In this document: positions 18,443 to 25,778 of the stretch, in pieces | Numbering within the stretch: position 1 is the stretch's first letter | How the letters are laid out: each line of letters begins with the position of its first letter | Source: UBA932 sp031548545 | GTDB taxonomy: Bacteria; Bacteroidota; Bacteroidia; Bacteroidales; UBA932 | Direction: 5' to 3' | Length of the DNA stretch: 64,000 nt | Assembly (NCBI GenBank): GCA_031548545.1 | Contig: JAVBQY010000011.1 | Span: 1 to 64,000 of the forward strand | The notes under the pieces: model-generated | The model's input: the letters and a program-made list of their open reading frames with translations, nothing else | Told to the model about the DNA's origin: nothing | Database searches by the model: none | Made by a program: the position numbers and the translations under genes

Positions 18443-18478
18443 TAAAAATAAATTACGCTTGTAGCACTCCACGGTTCG

Positions 18479-18498
18479 ATTGTAGAAAATTCTACAAT
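18479..18498. promoter_or_regulatory. Inverted repeat, candidate enhancer (UAS) for the sigma54 regulator
   Basis: ATTGTAGAA-AA-TTCTACAAT, perfect 9-bp arms with a 2-base centre. Its centre is about 124 bases before the predicted sigma54 start at 18613, the usual range for an NtrC-type enhancer. It also lies about 45 bases upstream of the kinase -7 element, so it could autoregulate the kinase. Confidence 0.55.
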
Positions 18499-18564
18499 TT
18501 CCACACTCTGTGTGTGTTGAAGGTGTCTTGTTTTAAATAATTGAGGCGTATTCTTTTATAAATT

Positions 18565-18578
18565 TGTGTGCGCACACA
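18565..18578. promoter_or_regulatory. Perfect 14-bp palindrome upstream of the -24 element
   Basis: TGTGTGCGCACACA, 7 bases before the -24/-12 promoter. A shorter related repeat, CACAC-TCT-GTGTG, lies at 18502-18514. The position near -40 suits a second regulator or a looping-protein site better than an enhancer. Confidence 0.4.
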
Positions 18579-18585
18579 GAAAATA

Positions 18586-18603
18586 CTGGCATGGCGCTTG
18601 CAT
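18586..18603 (+). promoter_or_regulatory. Sigma54 (-24/-12) promoter
   Basis: CTGGCATGGCGCTTGCAT fits the consensus YTGGCACGNNNNTTGCW with one clear departure (T for C in GGCAC). GG and GC dinucleotides are exactly 10 bases apart. The predicted start is 18612-18614. No open reading frame follows before the terminator at 18664-18697. Confidence 0.75.
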
Positions 18604-18612
18604 AAAATAAAG

Positions 18613-18697
18613 CAAGCACAACCGTAAGGTTCTTTATATATAGGTTTAATTAATTGTTTTCCGGACCGGCGTGTATTTTTATACGCCGGTCTTTTTT
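18613..18697 (+). ncRNA. Predicted sigma54-dependent small RNA, about 85 nt
   Basis: Bounded by the -24/-12 promoter and an intrinsic terminator. Near the 5' end AACC-GTAA-GGTT (18620-18631) can form a 4-bp hairpin with a GNRA loop. An A/T-rich, probably single-stranded stretch (18633-18660) follows, then the terminator stem. There is no ATG-initiated frame of useful length. The 3' end overlaps the nhaA stop on the other strand by about 19 bases. The layout recalls enterobacterial GlmY, a sigma54 small RNA under GlrR/GlrK, but I see no sequence basis for homology. Target and function are unknown. Confidence 0.55.
18664..18697 (+). terminator. Intrinsic terminator of the predicted small RNA
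   Basis: Nine-bp stem GACCGGCGT / ACGCCGGTC, extendable through GTA/TAT in the loop, followed by six T on the plus strand. The minus-strand reading lacks a T run, so this hairpin serves the plus-strand RNA although it overlaps the end of nhaA. Confidence 0.8.
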
Positions 18698-19875
18698 GGT
18701 AAGGCCTTGCTTAACCAGCAAAATCCTATGATGCCGGCCAGGGCGGAAGCTAATAAAATCATTAGCTTGGCTCCGTTAATGATGAGCGGATCGGTGAAGG
18801 CCAGCATCGAGATGAAGATAGACATGGTAAATCCGATACCGCCTAACAGGCCAACGCCTACGACCTGCTTCATTGAAGACTCATAGGGGAGGGTGCAGAT
18901 TTTGAGTTTGACGGATAGCCAGGTGAATATACTTATGCCTAAAGGTTTTCCAATCAGCAGACCGAAGAAAATCCCCATGCCGTAGGGCTGTCCTATTATT
19001 TCGGAAATATGGGTTTGGAACGGGATGGCCGTATTGGCCAGGGCAAAGAGCGGAAGGATGAAAAAATCCACCCCGTAGTGCAGTCCGTATTGCATCTTGT
19101 AGAGCGGCGAACCGAATTTTTCTTCCTTGTCGGGCAGGGCAATGGCCGTGAGTACACCGGCAATCGTGGCATGAATGCCCGAATACATGGTGAAATACCA
19201 CATGATCACACCGCCTATCAGGTAGGGTATGATATTTTTAACCTTAAACACCTTGTTTAATATCATCAGCAACGTGAATATACCGGCGGCTATAATCAGA
19301 AAATTTCCACTGAAGGGGATATGCACGCTGGGATAAAACAGGGCGATCACCAGAATGGCTCCCAGGTCATCAATCACCGCCAGGGCTGTCAGGAAAATGC
19401 GCAGGGCAAAGGGGACGCGGTTGCCGAGCAGGGACAATATGCCAAGGGCAAAGGCAATGTCGGTCGCCATAGGTATGCCCGTGCCCGATTGGGTGTGCAA
19501 GCCGTTATTCATGCCGAAAAAGATGGCTGCCGGAACCAGCATTCCGCCCAGGGCGGCTGCGGCCGGCAGCATCGCTTGTTTGAGGTCCGACAAGGCGCCT
19601 TCGCGGACTTCTTCTTTCAACTCCAGGCAGATCTTGAAGAAGAACAGCACCATTAGCCCGTCATTGATCCAATGGCCGATGCTATGGTGCCCGATCGTAG
19701 TATTCCAAAAGGCCAGATAGCCATCGCTTAATGCACTGTTGGCTAAAATCAGGGAGGCCAGGGTGGCGGTGATCAGCAATATGCCTGCGGTCTGTTCGCT
19801 TTTCACGAAGCGGCGCCGGACATGCCGGAGTCTTATAATAGCTTTTTTATTAATACGTTGTATATTCCTGATCAT
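18679..19875 (-). CDS. nhaA: Na+/H+ antiporter NhaA
   Basis: 398 aa, 11-12 membrane helices. It exchanges external protons for cytosolic sodium and sets sodium and pH homeostasis. Diagnostic segments: FFFKICLELKEEVREG, GIPMATDIAFALGIL, and the ion-binding pair in LAVIDDLGAILV (two adjacent Asp), plus GGIGFTMSIFI late in the protein. ATG is 15 bases after the hmuY stop, so it is probably the third gene of the hmuR-hmuY-nhaA unit. Its last codons form the terminator stem of the opposite-strand small RNA. Confidence 0.94.
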   Translation of the reverse strand: MIRNIQRINKKAIIRLRHVRRRFVKSEQTAGILLITATLASLILANSALSDGYLAFWNTTIGHHSIGHWINDGLMVLFFFKICLELKEEVREGALSDLKQAMLPAAAALGGMLVPAAIFFGMNNGLHTQSGTGIPMATDIAFALGILSLLGNRVPFALRIFLTALAVIDDLGAILVIALFYPSVHIPFSGNFLIIAAGIFTLLMILNKVFKVKNIIPYLIGGVIMWYFTMYSGIHATIAGVLTAIALPDKEEKFGSPLYKMQYGLHYGVDFFILPLFALANTAIPFQTHISEIIGQPYGMGIFFGLLIGKPLGISIFTWLSVKLKICTLPYESSMKQVVGVGLLGGIGFTMSIFISMLAFTDPLIINGAKLMILLASALAGIIGFCWLSKALPKKTGV

Positions 19876-19890
19876 CCTCGTTTATATTCG

Positions 19891-20511
19891 TTATTGTTTC
19901 AGTGTTTCCAGATAGGTGCTGCCGTCGGCCTGGTAAAAGTATTCTATGGTTAAAATCCGGCCGTAAATATTGGCAGGATCCGATACCATTTCCTTGATGA
20001 ATACTTTGGCATAGCGTCCGTCGGCTGTTTTTACCACAAATATTTTCGGGGCTAGTTCAAAACCGTTGCCTACTACATTGGTGTATACAAAGGCTGCATT
20101 AACGGGGTAGATGCCGTATTGCGGTCCTCGGCTCATGTTATACATGATATTTTCATTGGTGTCTGTCGTGTAGCCCTCTTCCGGAGCCACGGTTACGGCG
20201 TTAAATTGATCGGTGCCGGCATAATAGACTCCGCCCTGGCCATTGCCGGAGGTGCCGCTGTTGGTTCGTGCATTATTGATCAGAAAGGCCATATCCCAAT
20301 CGGTGCGGGCTTTCCATAAGGCATCTGTTTCGGCATTGGCGGATCCGGTGCCGACAGTATCCCCCTTGGCAAAAGAAAAGTAGGTCCATTTGCCGAAGCT
20401 GGTGGTGATCTTTACTTCTTTGCCGCTGCCGGGTGTTTTGTTGTCGCTCCGGTCACAGGCGACAAACGTCAGGGCAAAAATAGCCAGTAGTGTGTAAAAT
20501 CCTTTGTGCAT
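19891..20511 (-). CDS. hmuY: HmuY-like heme-binding lipoprotein
   Basis: 206 aa. A lipoprotein signal with lipobox LTFVAC (Cys20) is followed by a beta-rich domain. WTYFSFAKGDTVG, DALWKARTDWDMAFLINNARTNSG and GGVYYAGT match the HmuY pattern (all-beta heme-binding surface protein first described in Porphyromonas). It is thought to capture heme and pass it to the TonB receptor. It starts 4 bases after the hmuR stop. Heme ligands in HmuY homologues vary (His or Met); I cannot assign them here. Confidence 0.85.
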   Translation of the reverse strand: MHKGFYTLLAIFALTFVACDRSDNKTPGSGKEVKITTSFGKWTYFSFAKGDTVGTGSANAETDALWKARTDWDMAFLINNARTNSGTSGNGQGGVYYAGTDQFNAVTVAPEEGYTTDTNENIMYNMSRGPQYGIYPVNAAFVYTNVVGNGFELAPKIFVVKTADGRYAKVFIKEMVSDPANIYGRILTIEYFYQADGSTYLETLKQ

Positions 20512-20515
20512 TGTG

Positions 20516-22480
20516 TTATATGTTTAATTTTAGTGTTACAAACCAGGTGCGGCCGGGGGTGGCGGCGACTATAGGATCCGTCCAGTCAAACAAATTGTCG
20601 ATGCCGGCTTGAATTTCGATGCCGGAGAGCATCCATACATAAGGAATCTCCTGGGTATAGACCATCCGCCAGATAGAGGTGGTTTTGGTTTCACTTCCTT
20701 TGGGAATGCCCAGTTGATTAACATTCTGGTAAAGCCGGGGAGAGGCTACCCGTCCTGAAAAGTACAGGCTCATGGGCAGGCGCTTTAATCCTATTTTGCA
20801 GTCGGGATAACGGAATGCTATGCCGCCGGTAAAGGCATGCTTGCTGGTTCCGTTGAGCGCATTCCCTGTGCCTTTATCTTCTGTGTCCGCAAAAGAATAA
20901 TTGGCGGTGACATTGAAATAATTACAGAAATTGGCCCGGGCCGCCACATCTACACCGCGAATACCGGCGCGCTCCACATTTGCATAATGCAACAGGCCGG
21001 AAGGATATTCCGGAATGCCATTATATTCCACATAGGCAATCCGGTTGTTGATGTCATTATTATAGACTGTTACAGATATGTTGAATTGTTGGGCGATATA
21101 TTCTGCCGATAGGGATTCGTACCATGACGATTCGGGTTTCAGGTCTGGATTTCCTTTCATGTAAAATCCTCCCGGCATATTGAAATTGTAGTACATTTCT
21201 TTGAGTGAAGGCGCCTTGAACCCGTTACTTACTCCGGCCCGGAAGCGGAAGTCACCCACGCTGTACATTACCGATAGCTTCGGTGTAAAATGTATGCCGA
21301 AAGAGGAATGCTGCGTCAGCCGGCCGCCTGCTACTACAGACAAGTTGTCCCATAGCTTGAATTCTCCCTGTACAAAGAGATTATTGTCGTAGGCGCTGTG
21401 GACGGCGCTGCCGGAACCGAAGCGTTCCGGGGCATTGGCATACTCGTGGTTGAACTCATAACCGCCGATCAACCGCAGCCGGGACAGCCTGGTCCAGGTA
21501 TCCGTAATACGGCCGGACGTCAGGTTGTAGTTGTTATGAAATAGTTCTTTATTGCTCTGGTTTTCCAATGTGTAGGCATTGTAAAAATCACTGTTTAGCG
21601 CAACGCATAGCATGTTGTCTGTCGCAGTTTGCCAATACACATGGGCGCCGGCATTGTAATCGGTTTCGCGCCGGTGTATCACATCCTGATAGGGCCAGAA
21701 TTGACTGAGATAGGCTGATCCGTAGAGGTCTGCCTTTAGCTTGTCGCTGAACCTGTATTTAAAGGTCTCGCCGATATAATAGTCGTCCGACGGATTTACC
21801 CGTCGTGATGCCGGATTTCCTTGAGCCGTGGTGCCCTTTACTAAGTAACCGTCACTGCCTTTAGTGTTGAAGACTGTGCGCGAAGACCAGTTGTCGCCGC
21901 TCAGGCCCAGCGCAGCATCTCCCACATAACTGTTGTAACTGCCGTATCGGCCGGCTAAATTGATTTCCAGCGCTTCTTGTACATCCTTCGTAATAATATT
22001 GATGACCGCCCCTATGGCATTGGAGCCGTACAGTACGGAGGCTGCTCCGTCAATGATTTCAATACGTTGAATATCCGCCGCATTGATGCGGGCGAAGTTT
22101 ACGTTCTCCGATCTGCCGTTGACCATACGTTCTCCATTGAGAAGGACGAGGACATACTTATTGTCCAGTCCCTGGAGTTGGATATTGTCTCCGTGATTCT
22201 GGTCGGGGTTGAAAGTAAAGCCCGGCATCAGGCTTTCCAAAGCATCCAGTGCTGTAACTGCTCCTATATCATTTAATTCTATCTTTGATACCACCTTGGT
22301 AAGTACCGGTACATTCTTTAGCGCATGGGGTGTGCGGGTACCTGTAATAACCACCTGCTCAAGAAAATTTGTAGTCGTATCAGTGTTAGGAGACAGGTTT
22401 TCGGAGATATACCCTGCATTAAGCGGCAAACTGGTGATAGTGAGTAATAATAATATTCCGGAAGCCGTTTTCTTTAACAT
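20516..22480 (-). CDS. hmuR: TonB-dependent heme receptor HmuR
   Basis: About 654 aa. Signal peptide (LKKTASGILLLLTITSLPLNA), plug domain with VVITGTRTPHALKNVPV and VLYGSNAIGAVINIITKD, then a 22-strand barrel ending in the terminal strand ..TWFVTLKLNI. The heme-receptor motif NPDLKPE is present (KGNPDLKPESSWYES). It moves heme across the outer membrane using TonB-ExbBD (not in the window). ATG 22480 is preferred over the upstream in-frame ATG at 22534 because the -7 element TAACTTTG at 22504-22511 lies between. hmuR precedes hmuY here, the reverse of the Porphyromonas order. Confidence 0.88.
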   Translation of the reverse strand: MLKKTASGILLLLTITSLPLNAGYISENLSPNTDTTTNFLEQVVITGTRTPHALKNVPVLTKVVSKIELNDIGAVTALDALESLMPGFTFNPDQNHGDNIQLQGLDNKYVLVLLNGERMVNGRSENVNFARINAADIQRIEIIDGAASVLYGSNAIGAVINIITKDVQEALEINLAGRYGSYNSYVGDAALGLSGDNWSSRTVFNTKGSDGYLVKGTTAQGNPASRRVNPSDDYYIGETFKYRFSDKLKADLYGSAYLSQFWPYQDVIHRRETDYNAGAHVYWQTATDNMLCVALNSDFYNAYTLENQSNKELFHNNYNLTSGRITDTWTRLSRLRLIGGYEFNHEYANAPERFGSGSAVHSAYDNNLFVQGEFKLWDNLSVVAGGRLTQHSSFGIHFTPKLSVMYSVGDFRFRAGVSNGFKAPSLKEMYYNFNMPGGFYMKGNPDLKPESSWYESLSAEYIAQQFNISVTVYNNDINNRIAYVEYNGIPEYPSGLLHYANVERAGIRGVDVAARANFCNYFNVTANYSFADTEDKGTGNALNGTSKHAFTGGIAFRYPDCKIGLKRLPMSLYFSGRVASPRLYQNVNQLGIPKGSETKTTSIWRMVYTQEIPYVWMLSGIEIQAGIDNLFDWTDPIVAATPGRTWFVTLKLNI

Positions 22481-22503
22481 TTTACGGTTAAGCAATAAAA
22501 GTA

Positions 22504-22534
22504 CAAAGTTAAGATTTCTGTTTTTATTATACAA
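22504..22534 (-). promoter_or_regulatory. Full Bacteroidota promoter (-33/-7) for hmuR-hmuY-nhaA
   Basis: On the minus strand TTG, 20 bases, TAACTTTG. It ends 23 bases before ATG 22480. I could not see a Fur-like box overlapping it. Confidence 0.75.
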
Positions 22535-22594
22535 TCAATCCGCTTGAACATTGATTATTTTTAGCAAAATAATGACGGAAGTGAAAAAAAGTTG

Positions 22595-22602
22595 TATATT
22601 TG
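22595..22602 (+). promoter_or_regulatory. -7 promoter element for tnaA
   Basis: TATATTTG, 74 bases before the tnaA ATG. The leader between has no ATG, so no TnaC-type leader peptide. Confidence 0.65.
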
Positions 22603-22644
22603 TTGCGAAAAATATCAATTCATTAGTTTTTCGTTTAAATAATC

Positions 22645-22672
22645 TTTAATTCGTAATTTTTAATTCGTAATT
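22645..22672 (+). repeat. Two tandem copies of a 14-bp A/T-rich repeat before tnaA
   Basis: TTTAATTCGTAATT occurs twice with no gap, ending 4 bases before the tnaA ATG. It occupies the ribosome-loading region. Similar TAATTCGTAATT strings occur between genes in other Bacteroidota (general knowledge, not checked). Confidence 0.8.
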
Positions 22673-22676
22673 GACT

Positions 22677-24053
22677 ATGGAACTTCCCTTTGCCGAATCG
22701 TACCGTATTAAAATGGTGGAACCCATCCGCCGCAGTACCCGCGCCGAACGTGAACAATGGATCAAAGATGCGCAGTATAATCTGTTTAATCTCCGCAGTG
22801 AACAGGTGTTTATTGACCTGCTGACCGACTCCGGTACCGGCGCCATGAGCGACCGCCAATGGGCAGCCATCATGATGGGTGATGAAAGCTATGCCGGTGC
22901 ATCCTCTTACTATAACATGAAGAAAGCGATCAAAGACATTCTGGGCTTTGACTATTTCCTGCCTACCCACCAGGGCCGCGCTGCCGAAAATGTGCTCTTC
23001 TCGGTGTTGATAAAAGCAGGTGATGTGATTCCCGGTAACTCCCACTTCGATACGACCAAGGGTCATATTGAATACCGTAAGGCTTACGCCTTGGATTGCA
23101 CCATTGACGAGGCCGGCGATACCCAGAAAGAATTGCCATTCAAAGGTAACCTGAGTATTGAAAAATTGGAAAAAGCCATGGCCGAGCACCATGAAAAAGT
23201 GCCTTTTATTTTGGTGACCGTAACCAACAATACCGCCGGCGGACAGCCCGTATCCATGGAAAATGTGAAAGCCGCACGCGCTGTGGCCGACAAATATAAC
23301 AAGCCTTTGGTTATTGACTCCGCCCGTTTTGCCGAAAACGCCTATTTCATCAAAACCCGTGAGAAAGGGTATGAAAACAAGACCATCAAGGAAATTGTAA
23401 AGGAAATGTACAGCTATGCAGACGGTATGACCATGAGCAGCAAGAAAGATGCGATTGTGAACATCGGCGGTTTCGTGGCTACCCGTCGTAAAGAATGGTA
23501 CGATCAGGCCTCTGTATTCAATATCATGTTTGAAGGCTTCCTGACCTACGGCGGTATGAGCGGCCGTGACATGAACGCCCTGGCCGTGGGACTGGATGAA
23601 GGTACGGAGTTCGACTACCTCGAAACCCGTATCAAACAAGTCGCCTACCTGGGAGCGCAGCTTGATAAATACGGTATTCCTTACCAGCGCCCTGCCGGTG
23701 GCCACGCCATCTTCGTAGATGCTAAAAAAATATTAACCAGTGTTCCGCGTGAAGAATTCCAAGCCCAGACCCTTGGTGTTGAGCTTTACCTCGAAGCCGG
23801 TATCCGCGGTGTGGAAATCGGCGCCATCCTGGCCGACCGTGATCCGGACACCCGCGAAAACCGCTATCCCGAGTTGGAATTGCTGCGCCTGGCTATCCCG
23901 CGCCGCTGCTACACCAATAACCACATGGATGTGATTGCCGCCGCCCTGAAAAACGTGTTTGACCGTCGCGACAATATTACCCGTGGTTACAAGATCGTGA
24001 AAGAAGCGCCCATCATGCGTCACTTCACCATCGGATTGGAACCTTGCAAATAA
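22677..24053 (+). CDS. tnaA: Tryptophanase (L-tryptophan indole-lyase)
   Basis: 458 aa, PLP enzyme splitting tryptophan into indole, pyruvate and ammonia. The PLP lysine lies in MSSKKDA (about 257). Residues that separate tryptophanase from tyrosine phenol-lyase all favour tryptophanase: Asp in HFDTTKGH (E. coli D137; Thr in TPL), Ile in GVEIG (Arg in TPL) and His in MRHFT (E. coli H463; Phe in TPL). The first possible start is TTG 22671, but ATG 22677 gives the family start MELPFAESYRI. It is monocistronic with a strong terminator. No mtr/tnaB permease is adjacent. Confidence 0.95.
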   Translation: MELPFAESYRIKMVEPIRRSTRAEREQWIKDAQYNLFNLRSEQVFIDLLTDSGTGAMSDRQWAAIMMGDESYAGASSYYNMKKAIKDILGFDYFLPTHQGRAAENVLFSVLIKAGDVIPGNSHFDTTKGHIEYRKAYALDCTIDEAGDTQKELPFKGNLSIEKLEKAMAEHHEKVPFILVTVTNNTAGGQPVSMENVKAARAVADKYNKPLVIDSARFAENAYFIKTREKGYENKTIKEIVKEMYSYADGMTMSSKKDAIVNIGGFVATRRKEWYDQASVFNIMFEGFLTYGGMSGRDMNALAVGLDEGTEFDYLETRIKQVAYLGAQLDKYGIPYQRPAGGHAIFVDAKKILTSVPREEFQAQTLGVELYLEAGIRGVEIGAILADRDPDTRENRYPELELLRLAIPRRCYTNNHMDVIAAALKNVFDRRDNITRGYKIVKEAPIMRHFTIGLEPCK

Positions 24054-24078
24054 GCGCAGTCTGCACTTTGCAATATAT

Positions 24079-24122
24079 AATTTAAGCCGTAATACAGCGA
24101 TGTGTTACGGCTTAAATTTTTT
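24079..24122 (+). terminator. Intrinsic terminator after tnaA
   Basis: Fourteen-bp stem AATTTAAGCCGTAA / TTACGGCTTAAATT with a 12-base loop and a T-rich tail. The lipid-kinase gene converges on it, and the A/T-rich stem base may work both ways. Confidence 0.85.
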
Positions 24123-24138
24123 GGCCTTATGAAAGCGA

Positions 24139-25014
24139 TTAGGGTACCAGCACCCGTAACGCCAGCGGAATAATGTTGACTTCTATGGACCGGCCCATCA
24201 TGGCGGACTCGCCGTCGAAGTGGATGTAGTCGTCTTTCGAGCGGATGACTTTGATGTGTTTGCCGCGGAAGGTTTCGGTGGTCCAGGTGTTGTGCAGTTT
24301 TTTGGTGAACAAACGCGGTAAGATCCACGGTGCGGCAATGACCGAAAATTCATTCAGTATGACGATGTCGATCCAGCCGTCGCTGATGTTGGCCCGCGGG
24401 GCTATATACGCATTGTTGCCCCATTGCGAGGCGTTGGCGAAGGTGATGAGGAAGGCTTTGCGGTCGAACCGCTGCCCGTCAATTTCTATACGGTAATCGC
24501 GGGGGGTATACTGCAGTATCTCTTTGGTGGATAAGCCCAGGTAGTTGTGAAAGCCGCGCTTCCCTTTCAGATTGAAGAGATTTCCGATCAGGGCGTCGAA
24601 GCCGATGCCGGCAGTAACAAAAAAAACATTTCCGTTAATTTCTGCTGCATCAATGGGCTGGGTTTTTCCGTTTCGGATAATTTCTATAGCTTTGCGGAAA
24701 TTTAAGGGGATCTGCAGGTGGCGCGCCAAGCCGTTGCCTGAGCCCATGGGGATAATCCCTAACGCCGTTTTGCTATGCAGGAGTCCGCGCGCCACTTCAT
24801 TGATCGTGCCGTCACCGCCTACTGCCACCACTACGTCGAACTGTTCTTTGGCAAAGTATAGCGCTTGTCTGTATCCGTCACCGGCGCAGGAGGTCGTATA
24901 CATCGTCAGTTCATACTCGGTCGAAAGACCGAATACCTCTCCGATATACGCCCATACCGCCTCTTTGTTTTTGGTTCCCGAAATCGGGTTCATTATGAAA
25001 GCTATACGTTGCAT
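24139..25014 (-). CDS. YegS/DagK-type lipid kinase
   Basis: 291 aa. N-terminal IAFIMNPISGTKNKE, the ATP-binding motif VVAVGGDGTINEVARGL near residue 60, and GSGNGLARHL mark the diacylglycerol-kinase catalytic domain. The C-terminal half is the beta-sandwich of bacterial YegS/BmrU proteins. It phosphorylates diacylglycerol or a related lipid; the substrate is not defined by sequence. The minus-strand -7 element TATATTTG (25019-25026) is followed by 4 bases and then ATG, so the mRNA is predicted to be leaderless. Confidence 0.9.
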   Translation of the reverse strand: MQRIAFIMNPISGTKNKEAVWAYIGEVFGLSTEYELTMYTTSCAGDGYRQALYFAKEQFDVVVAVGGDGTINEVARGLLHSKTALGIIPMGSGNGLARHLQIPLNFRKAIEIIRNGKTQPIDAAEINGNVFFVTAGIGFDALIGNLFNLKGKRGFHNYLGLSTKEILQYTPRDYRIEIDGQRFDRKAFLITFANASQWGNNAYIAPRANISDGWIDIVILNEFSVIAAPWILPRLFTKKLHNTWTTETFRGKHIKVIRSKDDYIHFDGESAMMGRSIEVNIIPLALRVLVP

Positions 25015-25018
25015 CTTG

Positions 25019-25026
25019 CAAATATA
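25019..25026 (-). promoter_or_regulatory. -7 promoter element for the lipid kinase
   Basis: TATATTTG-CAAG-ATG on the minus strand, four bases from element to start codon. Confidence 0.65.
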
Positions 25027-25100
25027 AACATTTTTTTTGGCATACTTTTTGTTTGGTTTGCTAATAACATTGTAAATTGAAATAATTTAAAAATAATCTT

Positions 25101-25736
25101 ATGAAAAGCAAAATTTTAACATTAGTGGCGGCAGCGACGCTACTTTCCGTATCGGCCTGCTCGTATGTACCCGATTCGGCAGACATTGTGGAGGAACAAT
25201 TAGTGGCGGTGACCCAGTATGACGTTAATGCGGACTTTGGCGATTATGCTACTTTCTATGTCCCGGACAAGGTGTATTACATCACCAGCTTTAACTCTAA
25301 AACGGGGCCTGCCGGTTCTTACGTTTCGGCGCCGGCTGTAGTAGATGCAGTAAAGAAAAACATGACGGACAGGGGGTACACCTTTTCTTCTTCTTCTGTT
25401 ACGGCCGATTTGAATATTCAATTGGCCGCCTTGAAGGTGACCAATGTGAATGTATCTTACCCCGGCTGGTGGTGGGATCCTTACTATCCGTATTATCCCT
25501 ATGATCCTTATTATCCTTACTATCCTTATCCATACACACCTGTGGTTTCCGCTTATGCAACCGGCGCTTTGGTGATGGATATCACGGACCAGACAGCGCT
25601 CGGAGCCAAGAAGCCTGTCGTATGGACCGGTCTGGTACGCGCCATCCTTGATGGGACACATATCCCGGATGATGTGGTGGTGGCTATCAATGAGTGTTTT
25701 GCCCAGACGCCGGATTTTAATACAACCGCGAATTAA
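25101..25736 (+). CDS. DUF4136 lipoprotein
   Basis: 211 aa. Lipoprotein signal peptide with lipobox SVSAC at residues 16-20. The DUF4136 pattern follows: DVNADFGDYATFYVPD, an 'AVKKNMTDRGYTF' helix and late VVWTGLVRAILD. Between residues about 117 and 150 is a low-complexity Tyr/Pro run (PYYPYYPYDPYYPYYPY), probably an extended loop. The family is of unknown function in the envelope. No -7 element was seen upstream. The beta-barrel gene begins 33 bases after the stop, so the two may act together. Confidence 0.85.
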   Translation: MKSKILTLVAAATLLSVSACSYVPDSADIVEEQLVAVTQYDVNADFGDYATFYVPDKVYYITSFNSKTGPAGSYVSAPAVVDAVKKNMTDRGYTFSSSSVTADLNIQLAALKVTNVNVSYPGWWWDPYYPYYPYDPYYPYYPYPYTPVVSAYATGALVMDITDQTALGAKKPVVWTGLVRAILDGTHIPDDVVVAINECFAQTPDFNTTAN

Positions 25737-25778
25737 TGTGAAACCTGAAGAATGTATAACAATTAAAAGATGATGATT

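Noticed and set aside
18565..18578. Palindrome TGTGTGCGCACACA as the main enhancer for the sigma54 promoter
   Set aside because: It is only 7 bases from the -24 element; the repeat at 18479-18498 is at a more plausible distance. Kept as a lesser regulatory site.
22603..22676. TnaC-like leader peptide controlling tnaA
   Set aside because: No ATG frame with a Trp codon exists between the -7 element and tnaA.
22635..23705. 356-aa open frame antisense to tnaA
   Set aside because: It lies wholly opposite a confidently identified gene, has no recognisable domain, and is a reverse-strand shadow of biased codons.
22677..24053. Tyrosine phenol-lyase instead of tryptophanase
   Set aside because: Asp, Ile and His occupy the positions where phenol-lyases have Thr, Arg and Phe.
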